DNA from: an uncultured Alphaproteobacteria bacterium
GTDB lineage: Bacteria > Pseudomonadota > Alphaproteobacteria > Rs-D84
Assembly: GCA_934230415.1 (NCBI GenBank)
Contig: CAKQEW010000001.1
Coordinates: 62,001-126,000, forward strand
Direction: 5' to 3'
DNA length: 64,000 nt
Of this stretch, positions 1 to 7,326 are shown piece after piece (the stretch's first letter is position 1; every line of letters starts with the position of its first letter). The position numbers and the translations under genes were made by a program. Below the pieces are notes generated by a model. It did no database searches. It was not told the DNA's origin and saw only the letters and a program-made list of their open reading frames with translations.

Positions 1-147
1 CAACCCAGTGGTCAGGCTGTTCGCCTCTGTGAATGTTTTTCTTTCACAGAATTCAGAATACTTGCCAATGTTAAAACCAGACACTGGTCTGATAAATCCC
101 ATAGAACGCGAGAATACTTCACATGGTGTTCTTGTTGCTGCCTGCAT
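1..147 (-). CDS. nrdD: Separate glycyl-radical domain of class III (anaerobic) ribonucleotide reductase, partial at window edge
   Basis: The first 49 codons of an ORF that runs off the left edge. It starts at an ATG with a clear GGAGG Shine-Dalgarno (156-160) eight bases upstream. The peptide reads like the extreme C-terminus of NrdD: R-T-P-C-E-V-F-S-R-S-M-G-F-I-R-P-V, corresponding to the family's R-V-x-G-Y-x-R-P glycyl-radical site (Gly17 here), then a basic and acidic tail. The neighbouring large NrdD chain stops just after its zinc-binding cysteines, exactly where this segment would normally continue, and 45 bases separate the two ORFs. I infer a trans-acting glycyl-radical subunit activated by a radical-SAM NrdG, probably encoded further left. 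A single sequencing frameshift is less likely, because the gap holds an in-frame stop, a good ribosome binding site and an ATG. Confidence 0.8.
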   Translation of the reverse strand, partial: MQAATRTPCEVFSRSMGFIRPVSGFNIGKYSEFCERKTFTEANSLTTGL

Positions 148-192
148 AATTATTTCCTCCCTTTCGTTTATTTTTTGTAATGCATGGTTATT

Positions 193-2232
193 TTATTGTT
201 CGTCTGTGCCATTTTGATTTGCGGCAATTTCCGCATCACATTTCGGACAGAATTCGTGACGTCCCGGCAAATATCCGTGTTTCGGACATATTGAAAACGT
301 CGGGGTCAGCGTCATATACGGAATCTTGTAGTTTTCAAAGATTGTACGTACAATTTTCTGGGCGGCCTCGCCACTGGACACAGGTTCCCCCATGTACAGG
401 TGCAACATTGTGCCACCGGTATATTTACGCTGCAGTTCTTCTTGGTGTTCCAGGGCGACAAACGGATCGTCCGTGAAATTCACCGGCAATTGGGTTGAAT
501 TTGTATAATATGGCGCATCGTGCGTTCCTGCCGTGATGATGTCTGGGAAATTCTTGACATCGGTCTTGGCAAAACGGTACGAGCAACCCTCGGCTGGTGT
601 CGCCTCCAGATTATACAGGTTGCCGGTCTGTTCCTGGAAATTAGCCAGATTTTCACGAATAAAGTCCATCACATCCAGAACCAACTTCTTGCCCATTGGG
701 GTCGCGATATTTTCACGGTCCCCTGTAAAATTACGTACCATTTCATTTGCGCCATTCACACCAATGGTTGAAAAATGGTGGTTCCAATTCCCCAGGTAAC
801 GACGCGTAAATGGGTACAGGCCACGTTCCATGTTCTTGGAAATAATCTTACGCTTAATTTCCAGCGAATCGCGTCCCAAATCCAGCAACCGTTTCAGTTC
901 ACGGAACAAACCATCGCGGTCACCCTTGTGCATATACCCCAAACGCGCCAGGTTAATCGTAACCACGCCGATTGACCCTGTTTTTTCCGCGCTGCCGAAC
1001 AGACCACCACCACGCTTTAACAATTCACGTACATCCAGACGCAGACGGCAACACATAGAACGCACATCCGTCGGATTCAGGTCAGAGTTTAAGAAATTCT
1101 GGAAATTCGGAATACCATACTTTGCCGCCAAATCAAACAATGGCTTTACATTCGGGTGTTCCCATGGGAAATCATCCGTGATGTTGTATGTCGGGATTGG
1201 GAATGTAAATGGACGTCCCTGGGCATCGCCTTCGGTCATAACCTCCAAAAACGCCTTGTTAATTGTGTCCATTTCTGCCTGCAGGTCACCATACGTAAAA
1301 TCAACCTGCTTTTTACCAATAAATGGATGCTGGTCACGCAAATCCTTTGGACATGTCCAGTCAAATGTAAAATTGATAAACGGCGTCTGGGTTCCCCAAC
1401 GGCATGGCACCGCACAGTTAAATATCAATGTCTGCATTGCGTTTTTAACATCCGCATACGACAGGTTATCAATTCTGACATATGGTGCCAAATACGTATC
1501 CACAGACGAGAACGCCTGGGCCCCCGCAAATTCATTCTGTAACGTACCCAAGAAATTCACCATGTGCGAAATCGCGGTCGCCATATGTTTGGCCGGTTCG
1601 CACTGCAGATATCCTGGGACACCATTGAATCCTTCGTACAGCAATTCGCGCAATGACCATCCGGCACAATAGCCCGTCAGCCACCCCAGATCATGAATAT
1701 GAATTGCGGCGTTCTTGTGTGCCTCTGCGATTTCACGCGGATACAGATTCAACCAATATTCCGCGGTCACACGTTCACTGGTGCGCAAAATCAGGCCACC
1801 AATTGAATATCCGATGTTTGCATTTTCCTTGATACGCCAATTTGACCCACCGACATAGCCTTCTATGACCTCTACTGCATCAACGTACGAATCGCGAATT
1901 TCACTGCGTTTCTGGCGATAAATAATATATGATTCGGCGGTCTTGTATGCATGGGCATCCATCAGCATTTGAATAACAACATCTTGGATTTGTTCAACCG
2001 ATGGAACCTTGTCCGCATATTCCGCATCCAGTTTATTCAGCACATTTTGTGTAACAACTGCAATCTGGGAATCCTGGATTTCATGTGTAACTGCAACCGC
2101 CTTGGCAATCGCATCATAAATCTTTTTCGCATCAAACGGAACTGTTTCACCGCCGCGTTTTTGAACCGCCACCAGTTTTGTGGTCAGTGTTGGGATAACC
2201 TGTATTTTCGTTTCGTTCAATGTTTCAGACAT
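193..2232 (-). CDS. nrdD: Anaerobic ribonucleoside-triphosphate reductase large chain, lacking the glycyl-radical tail
   Basis: Class III ribonucleotide reductase, 679 residues, which makes dNTPs without oxygen in the cytoplasm. An ATP-cone for allosteric control lies at about residues 20-110 (VQKRGGETVPFDAKKI). The ten-stranded barrel follows, with the active-site loop S-M-C-C-R-L at 392-397. A zinc-binding C-x-x-H plus C-x-x-C ribbon occurs near the C-terminus (CPKHGY then CPKC). The chain ends about 12 residues after that ribbon, so the usual glycyl-radical segment is missing; it is supplied by the ORF at 1-147, and the two must work together. Tandem NrdR-like boxes precede the gene at 2258-2304. 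Family identity is certain; the two-chain architecture is read directly from the sequence. Confidence 0.95.
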   Translation of the reverse strand: MSETLNETKIQVIPTLTTKLVAVQKRGGETVPFDAKKIYDAIAKAVAVTHEIQDSQIAVVTQNVLNKLDAEYADKVPSVEQIQDVVIQMLMDAHAYKTAESYIIYRQKRSEIRDSYVDAVEVIEGYVGGSNWRIKENANIGYSIGGLILRTSERVTAEYWLNLYPREIAEAHKNAAIHIHDLGWLTGYCAGWSLRELLYEGFNGVPGYLQCEPAKHMATAISHMVNFLGTLQNEFAGAQAFSSVDTYLAPYVRIDNLSYADVKNAMQTLIFNCAVPCRWGTQTPFINFTFDWTCPKDLRDQHPFIGKKQVDFTYGDLQAEMDTINKAFLEVMTEGDAQGRPFTFPIPTYNITDDFPWEHPNVKPLFDLAAKYGIPNFQNFLNSDLNPTDVRSMCCRLRLDVRELLKRGGGLFGSAEKTGSIGVVTINLARLGYMHKGDRDGLFRELKRLLDLGRDSLEIKRKIISKNMERGLYPFTRRYLGNWNHHFSTIGVNGANEMVRNFTGDRENIATPMGKKLVLDVMDFIRENLANFQEQTGNLYNLEATPAEGCSYRFAKTDVKNFPDIITAGTHDAPYYTNSTQLPVNFTDDPFVALEHQEELQRKYTGGTMLHLYMGEPVSSGEAAQKIVRTIFENYKIPYMTLTPTFSICPKHGYLPGRHEFCPKCDAEIAANQNGTDEQ

Positions 2233-2257
2233 TCATGACCCCTATTCTTTATAAAAT

Positions 2258-2304
2258 ACAACATATAGTGGTTATTTTTCTTGTTTAGTACCAATATATA
2301 GTTT
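2258..2304 (-). promoter_or_regulatory. Tandem NrdR-box operator upstream of nrdD
   Basis: Two 16-bp AT-rich imperfect palindromes lie at 2258-2273 and 2289-2304. On the coding strand they contain CACTATATGTTG and ACTATATATTGG, resembling the published NrdR box (ACACWATATWTWGTGT). Their starts are 31 bp apart with a 15-bp linker, the three-helical-turn phasing typical of paired NrdR sites. They sit 26-72 bp before the nrdD start, where a repressor would block RNA polymerase. No nrdR gene is in the window. Confidence 0.7.
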
Positions 2305-2531
2305 TATAGGTTTTCCATCAACATTGAAAAGCATATTTTTTTTTATTTTTTACTTTACTTTTTTTTATGGCGGTTTTCTGGGGGATTGCGGGCGATATGA
2401 ATCGGTCTATCCGCATACTAAATATTTTTTTGTGCAAAGATTTTTTTCATATTTGTATAAAAACGATTCGTTTTTAGGCAAAAAAACACAAAATATTGAC
2501 ACGAATCACGACAAAACATCTATATGTTGAC

Positions 2532-2560
2532 AAAAAAACACCCCGTACAGGGTGTTTTTA
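2532..2560 (-). terminator. Rho-independent terminator after dnaA
   Basis: Hairpin with AACACCC / GGGTGTT arms and a six-base loop, followed on the minus strand by a run of T. It lies 18 bp past the dnaA stop codon. The rest of the 345-bp gap to nrdD holds the NrdR boxes and AT-rich sequence; I see no gene in it. Confidence 0.8.
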
Positions 2561-2577
2561 TCTGTTCAGAATATTTA

Positions 2578-3852
2578 TTATTTGCATTCTGCAATCAATT
2601 GATTGATTTGCGCCGCCAGAACCAAATCAGACTGTTTCAATTTTTCAATTTGGGCAATCGCATACACAACCGTGGCATGATCACGATCACCAACATATTT
2701 ACCAATTTCTGCCAATGACAAATTCGTTGCAGATTTCAAAACCGCCATCATTGTCTGGCGCGCCATAACCAGGCTGCGCGCACGACCACGACCACAAATT
2801 GCATCGTACGACACACACAATTTTTCACACATATTGCGAACCATGGCCAGTGGTGTCTTGGCACGCTGCAGTGTGTCCGCCAACAGACGTGATGCAACAT
2901 CCATATCAACCGCCGTACCCATCAATTCTGAATATGTTTTGATTTTTGTTGCAATGCCCGCAACCAAATGTCCATCAGATGCTGTACGTGCCGCCAATTC
3001 ACCCGCGACATCTGATGCGACGCCCGCACGCATCAACATAACACGACGCACATTTGCATTTGGTGCCGCAACATCTGCAACCAGACCAGACGCCAACAAC
3101 GACTGGGCACGACGATCAAATCCGGTCAGGTTATTTGGTGCCGCATTCGCCGTCAGCACAATGTTTTTGCCCGCCGCACGCAAATCAACAATCAGTTGCA
3201 TAAATTCTTCGCATGTTGCGCGTTTGCCGGCCAACATCTGGACATCATCCATAATAAATGTATCACAGTTGCGGCAATAATCTTTGAATGCAAATACCGT
3301 GCGGTCATGCAATGCGCGTGTGAATTCGGAAACAAATGTTCCGCCCGTCATGACGATTGTGCGACCAGATGCGGCACCATCAATACAATGCACCAACAAT
3401 GATTTACCACAACCCGCCGGTCCATAAATAAATAACGGCGAGAAAGATGCCCCACCCGCCGCCAGTTTCTTGCATGCAGACAATACGAATGCGTTTTCAT
3501 CTGATGCAACAAATTCGTTAAAGTTTGCAACAGTGTTTTCTGTGGCCACCGGTGCAAAGGATTGCACCGCATTGTCATTCGCCACAGGTGCCGCAACCGT
3601 TGTCGCGCCACGCACCGCGATACGCACCACCAAACCAAATGTCGCCGCCACAGATGACAAAACCGCACCGTGCACACCAGAAATAAAATCAGCAGAAAAC
3701 TGATTCTGGGCGGTCAGTACCAATGTGTCATTTTCAATTTCAAACTGTAATGGGGAAATCCAGGACACGAACGCAGCAGAATCCATTTTTGCGGCAATGG
3801 CCCCCTTGATTGTTTCCAAGTCAGTCATTTTTTTTGTCGCCGCTGCCTGCAT
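2578..3852 (-). CDS. dnaA: Chromosomal replication initiator DnaA
   Basis: 424 residues. Domain I is at about 10-85, followed by a short low-complexity linker. The AAA+ domain has Walker A G-P-A-G-C-G-K-S at 144-151 and Walker B F-I-M-D-D-V-Q at 199-205. The C-terminal domain IV carries V-G-D-R-D-H-A-T-V-V-Y-A, the DnaA-box recognition signature (family consensus GxRDHxTVxxA). It binds DnaA boxes at oriC and melts the origin in an ATP-dependent way. Somewhat shorter than E. coli DnaA (467) because domain II is compressed. The ATG at 3852 has a GGAG eight bases upstream. A large inverted repeat lies in its 5' leader. No cluster of DnaA boxes is visible next to it, so the origin is probably elsewhere. 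Confidence 0.93.
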   Translation of the reverse strand: MQAAATKKMTDLETIKGAIAAKMDSAAFVSWISPLQFEIENDTLVLTAQNQFSADFISGVHGAVLSSVAATFGLVVRIAVRGATTVAAPVANDNAVQSFAPVATENTVANFNEFVASDENAFVLSACKKLAAGGASFSPLFIYGPAGCGKSLLVHCIDGAASGRTIVMTGGTFVSEFTRALHDRTVFAFKDYCRNCDTFIMDDVQMLAGKRATCEEFMQLIVDLRAAGKNIVLTANAAPNNLTGFDRRAQSLLASGLVADVAAPNANVRRVMLMRAGVASDVAGELAARTASDGHLVAGIATKIKTYSELMGTAVDMDVASRLLADTLQRAKTPLAMVRNMCEKLCVSYDAICGRGRARSLVMARQTMMAVLKSATNLSLAEIGKYVGDRDHATVVYAIAQIEKLKQSDLVLAAQINQLIAECK

Positions 3853-3912
3853 GCCGTTTCTCCTTTCCTTTCAGAGTTTCCTGCCAGCGCAAGAGTATAA
3901 AAATCACCTGCA

Positions 3913-3956
3913 CATAAACGCTAAATTTTACTGCCTTATAAAATTTAGTGTTTATG
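3913..3956. repeat. 18-bp inverted repeat in the dnaA leader
   Basis: Arms at 3913-3930 and 3939-3956 are 18 bp with one G/T wobble, separated by an 8-base loop (ctgcctta). It lies 61-104 bp upstream of the dnaA ATG in a 305-bp AT-rich gap after dprA. No T-run follows on either strand, so it is not a standard terminator. Either a dimeric-regulator operator or an RNA stem in the dnaA leader is possible. The rest of the gap is AT-rich with no gene. Confidence 0.7.
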
Positions 3957-4157
3957 TTAGCCCTACTTTAAACTCTCTCGCTTTTGTGACTGAGATTTTT
4001 GTTCTCAATCGTTTTGGATACGTCAGTTAAGTTATAAGATAAAATTTGATTTTCAACAAAATGTTAAACAATTTTTGAACATTTATTTTTTGACAACGAT
4101 TCGTTTTTTTGCCAGTTTTCCGCCCGTTGTATATACATTGTATAGACAAGAAAATAT

Positions 4158-5183
4158 TCACATACGAATATATCCACCGTCTACTTTTTGCACCAAACCC
4201 TGTAATTCCAGCACTACCAAATCTCGCTTTATTTCCGAAATACTTTTTTGGACAATTTCTGCCAATACAGATTCGGACACTGGAATCGCCCCCAATTTAT
4301 CCAACAAGGAATTTTCACCCGTTTCTTTTTTTGATTTTTTTTGCAACGATTGGGAATTATTTTCCAGTTCTGGGAAATCATTCACCCCGGTGCACAATTC
4401 TGCGATGCCTGATTTTATTAATGAATTTGGACCTGCCCCCCGGGAATCTGCGGGATGCGATGGGATTGCATATATTTTACGACCAATTTCATTTGCGAAT
4501 CGGGCGGTGCGCATACTGCCAGAATTCATATCCGCTTCGCCCAGAATTAATTTCTCGCTGATTCCTGCAACCCAGCGATTACGCTGCACAAAATTTGTTG
4601 CAACCGGCACAAAACCGACCGGCATTTCACTGATAATCACGCCACGCGCAACAATTTCCCAATACAACGATTCGTTTTCCAGTGGCCATATATAATCCAC
4701 CCCACCCGCCAGAACCGCAATTGTCTGGGTATTGCCATCGGCGCGCAGTGCCCCGCGATGCGCCGCCGTATCCGTGCCAATCGCCATTCCTGACACGACC
4801 GCGCGCCCCGCCATTGCAAACTTTGTCGCCAAATCTGCGATAAAATTCATACCTGTGGCGGTTGCGTGGCGCGTTCCCACCATTCCGATTGCCGGGCGAC
4901 GTAATGTTTCCAGATTTCCACGTGCCGTAATGACGGGTGGCCGATTACGCACATCGCGCAACATCGCCGGATACAATTCATCGTCATCACATATATAATG
5001 TATATTTAATTCATCCGCACGCGCCATTTCACGCCGAACACTATCAACATGTGATTGTGACGCATTCAACATTGCGGCGGCCGCCGCAACATCACCATCG
5101 GTGCGTCGTAACAATTCACGATACCGTACGGGACCGATGCCCGGGTTGCGCAATATTAATAACTTATTAAATAATTCGTTCAT
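4158..5183 (-). CDS. dprA: DNA-processing protein DprA
   Basis: 341 residues. DprA binds incoming single-stranded DNA during natural transformation and loads RecA. A helix-hairpin-helix-like N-terminus (N-P-G-I-G-P-V-R-Y) precedes the Rossmann-type core, with G-M-V-G-T-R-H-A-T-A-T-G near 100-115, V-S-G-M-A-I-G-T-D-T-A-A-H and a later S-G-S-M-R-T-A. A winged-helix (DprA/DML1-like) domain covers about the last 60 residues, ending L-Q-G-L-V-Q-K-V-D-G-G-Y-I. Near the usual length for the family. The gene stands alone between two envelope genes; other competence genes are not in the window apart from the pilus-type secretin at 7.3 kb, a link I do not claim. Confidence 0.93.
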   Translation of the reverse strand: MNELFNKLLILRNPGIGPVRYRELLRRTDGDVAAAAAMLNASQSHVDSVRREMARADELNIHYICDDDELYPAMLRDVRNRPPVITARGNLETLRRPAIGMVGTRHATATGMNFIADLATKFAMAGRAVVSGMAIGTDTAAHRGALRADGNTQTIAVLAGGVDYIWPLENESLYWEIVARGVIISEMPVGFVPVATNFVQRNRWVAGISEKLILGEADMNSGSMRTARFANEIGRKIYAIPSHPADSRGAGPNSLIKSGIAELCTGVNDFPELENNSQSLQKKSKKETGENSLLDKLGAIPVSESVLAEIVQKSISEIKRDLVVLELQGLVQKVDGGYIRM

Positions 5184-5221
5184 ATCTGCACTATAAGAAA
5201 TATATCACATATATTAAAAGT

Positions 5222-5248
5222 AAAAAATGCCCCGCGCAGGGGGCATTT
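5222..5248 (-). terminator. Terminator between the secreted-protein gene and dprA
   Basis: AAATGCCCC / GGGGCATTT hairpin with a 5-base loop, followed on the minus strand by a T run. It ends transcription of the 5273-6142 gene. Confidence 0.8.
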
Positions 5249-5272
5249 AATTATACTTTATGCCGGAACATG

Positions 5273-6142
5273 TTATTTCATCACTTCCAACAGGCTGGCA
5301 TAATCATACTCTGTGCATGCCGACGGCTTTTCCGTACCGGCCGGCCACAGACTCTCATCATTACACAACTTTTTTATTTCTTTTAACTTGTCCTGGAATT
5401 CCGCATATGTTTTCGGATTTTGTTCTTGCAATACGGCCAGCTGACTCTTTAATAATTTTGTTTTATCATTTGCAAAGGTCTTTTGTCCCTGGACATCGCC
5501 ACCAATCAGTTTATTACCAAACAATTCCATTATACCGACGCCAACGCCCGCGCCACCAACAGAACCGCCAACCGTTGCCCATGTGCGCGCGGTCTTCTTG
5601 GCATCCAGAATACGCTGTTCCAGTTTATCCGCATCGGCCCATTCACCACAGGTTATTGTCTGGCCCCATTCAAAATATTTTGTTGGGACATCCGAAACAT
5701 TTATACGTGAATCATTGGATTTAACACCAACCAAAACAAAACACGTGTTGTTTTCCGGATTTTCAACATCTTCAACCATGGCGGCATAATTGTTCAGGTT
5801 GCTGTACCGTGATGCCCAAACAAACGTGTTACCAATACCAACATTATTATTTATGCACGCGTTCTTTTCCTTTTCACGATCATCAACCGATGGTTTGTTG
5901 TTATCCGTATCATTGCCGGCATTATTACCATTATCATTTGAATTATCCGATTGCCCCAGGTCAACACGTGCGGTCGCCATTGATGATACCGCCGAAATCT
6001 GGCCGGTGGATAACGTTGCACGACGTGGCGCACTGGTCACCATCTGGGTCTGCATAGAACGACGCGCCTGGGTTGCCGGTGTGGCGGCAATCGCCGGTAA
6101 CGCAATCAAACCGCACAAAAATACGGATAAAAATTTATTCAT
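5273..6142 (-). CDS. Secreted protein of unknown function with an Asn/Asp-rich linker
   Basis: 289 residues. The N-terminal signal peptide (hydrophobic core FLSVFLCGLIALPAIA, Ala-x-Ala type cleavage) indicates export. Residues about 63-90 form a low-complexity Asn/Asp/Gly linker. The folded part has four cysteines (in A-C-I-N-N, T-C-F-V-L, T-C-G-E-W and L-C-N-D) plus one more near the C-terminus. A Gly-rich stretch (GGSVGGAGVGVGIMELFG) around 195-210 could be a short membrane-active or amphipathic segment, followed by a charged helical region. I do not recognise a family. It is a single-gene unit with its own terminator. Confidence 0.8.
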   Translation of the reverse strand: MNKFLSVFLCGLIALPAIAATPATQARRSMQTQMVTSAPRRATLSTGQISAVSSMATARVDLGQSDNSNDNGNNAGNDTDNNKPSVDDREKEKNACINNNVGIGNTFVWASRYSNLNNYAAMVEDVENPENNTCFVLVGVKSNDSRINVSDVPTKYFEWGQTITCGEWADADKLEQRILDAKKTARTWATVGGSVGGAGVGVGIMELFGNKLIGGDVQGQKTFANDKTKLLKSQLAVLQEQNPKTYAEFQDKLKEIKKLCNDESLWPAGTEKPSACTEYDYASLLEVMK

Positions 6143-6212
6143 TTCTGAATTCCTCTCTCTATGAACTATCGCGCATATTATACCACAAAACGGACCAAAA
6201 ATAAAGGATAAA

Positions 6213-6244
6213 TAAAAAATCAGGCCGCTGATAAATGTGCGGCC
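6213..6244 (-). terminator. Terminator after plsY
   Basis: GGCCGC / GCGGCC hairpin (6223-6228 and 6239-6244) followed on the minus strand by TTTTTT. It lies 8 bp past the plsY stop codon. Confidence 0.75.
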
Positions 6245-6252
6245 CGGTTAAT

Positions 6253-6840
6253 TTATTTTTTCCATTTCCACGTTATCTTTGATTCGGTTCCATGAATCAG
6301 ACGACTAATGTTTTCACGATGCCGCCACATACACAAAATTCCCATCGCCAGAAATGCAAAACCAATCCATGTTCCCATACAAAATCCCAACACAGGCATC
6401 AGGCTGAATACGACAACCGCCCCCAGCGATGAATACCCGAACGATAATGCGACAATCAACCATTCAATGCCGCATATAACAAACGCCAACGGACTGACCG
6501 CCAGGATGACCCCAAACAACGATGAAATCCCCTTGCCCCCATGAAAGCGCAACCATACGGGATAGCAGTGACCCACAATCGCCACAAACCCGCACCATGC
6601 ACCAAACGCATCACCTGCGACCGCGCGTCCAATTAAAACCGCGGCAATCGCCTTGGCCATATCCAGCAACCATACCGCACCCGCCATACGCAGACCGCCA
6701 ACGCGCATCACATTGGTTGCGCCGATGTTACCACTGCCAACCTGGCGCAGGTCACCCCGCCCCATCATACGTGTAAAGATTAAACCCATTGGGATTGAAC
6801 CCAATAAATACGAAATAATAATTGTGAATACATATACCAT
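6253..6840 (-). CDS. plsY: Glycerol-3-phosphate acyltransferase PlsY
   Basis: 195 residues, multi-pass inner-membrane enzyme. It transfers an acyl group from acyl-phosphate (made by PlsX) to glycerol-3-phosphate, the first step of phospholipid synthesis. Family motifs are clear: Y-L-L-G-S-I-P-M-G near the N-terminus, G-S-G-N-I-G-A-T-N at 36-44, and F-H-G-G-K-G-I-S-S at about 99-107. Length fits the family. Divergent from rpsT, sharing a 72-bp promoter gap. The alternate bacterial enzyme PlsB is not seen here. Confidence 0.95.
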   Translation of the reverse strand: MVYVFTIIISYLLGSIPMGLIFTRMMGRGDLRQVGSGNIGATNVMRVGGLRMAGAVWLLDMAKAIAAVLIGRAVAGDAFGAWCGFVAIVGHCYPVWLRFHGGKGISSLFGVILAVSPLAFVICGIEWLIVALSFGYSSLGAVVVFSLMPVLGFCMGTWIGFAFLAMGILCMWRHRENISRLIHGTESKITWKWKK

Positions 6841-6912
6841 TTATTTTTCCTTGATTTTATGTTTGTTTTTTATAGAATATCAGGAAACTTGACTAAATAA
6901 AAGGAAAATAAA

Positions 6913-7173
6913 GTGGCAAATCATAAGTCATCTGAAAAAAGAATTTTGGTCACGGCAAAGAAAAACACCGTGAACACCGCACGCCGCAGTGCTGTTAAGA
7001 CAGCGACAAAGAAGGCGTTGGTTGCAATTGAATCTGGGGACAAGGTTGCGGCGACCGCTGCTGCCCGTGCCGCAGAAAGCAAGATTATGAAATCCGCCGG
7101 CAAGGTTATGCCAAAACAGCGTGCCGCCCGCAAGATTTCACGTCTGGCGAAAAAAGTTTCCAAAATGGCATAA
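6913..7173 (+). CDS. rpsT: Ribosomal protein S20
   Basis: 86 residues, Lys/Ala-rich helical protein that binds 16S rRNA in the small subunit. It opens with M-A-N-H-K-S-S-E-K-R, a recognisable S20 start. The initiation codon is GTG, preceded by AAGGAAAA. It is monocistronic, followed directly by a strong hairpin terminator. Length and composition are typical. Confidence 0.95.
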   Translation: MANHKSSEKRILVTAKKNTVNTARRSAVKTATKKALVAIESGDKVAATAAARAAESKIMKSAGKVMPKQRAARKISRLAKKVSKMA

Positions 7174-7194
7174 TCCCGTTTGGTGATATCTATT

Positions 7195-7252
7195 GGCGCA
7201 CATTTTTGTGCGCCTTTTGCTGTATAAAAAACACCCAATGGGCGTTTTTTTT
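7195..7252 (+). terminator. Double terminator after rpsT
   Basis: An 8-bp GGCGCACA / TGTGCGCC hairpin with a TTTT loop (7195-7214) is followed by TTTT. A second hairpin (about 7229-7246) is followed by nine T. Both are oriented to end rpsT transcription. Confidence 0.8.
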
Positions 7253-7300
7253 TAATGGGTATTAGCGGGAACAGATTACCCAATTTATAGCCTAAAAATA

Positions 7301-7322
7301 AAACCGGCAAATGCCGGTTTTG
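7301..7322. terminator. Bidirectional terminator downstream of the secretin gene
   Basis: AAAACCGGC / GCCGGTTTT inverted repeat with a 4-base loop. It has a T tract on the plus side and TTTTATTTTT on the minus side, 4 bp past the secretin stop codon. Confidence 0.8.
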
Positions 7323-7326
7323 TTTT

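Noticed and set aside
3853..4157. Possible replication origin beside dnaA
   Set aside because: AT-rich, but I found no cluster of TTATNCACA-type DnaA boxes; only one single-mismatch site near 4155. A single inverted repeat is not enough.
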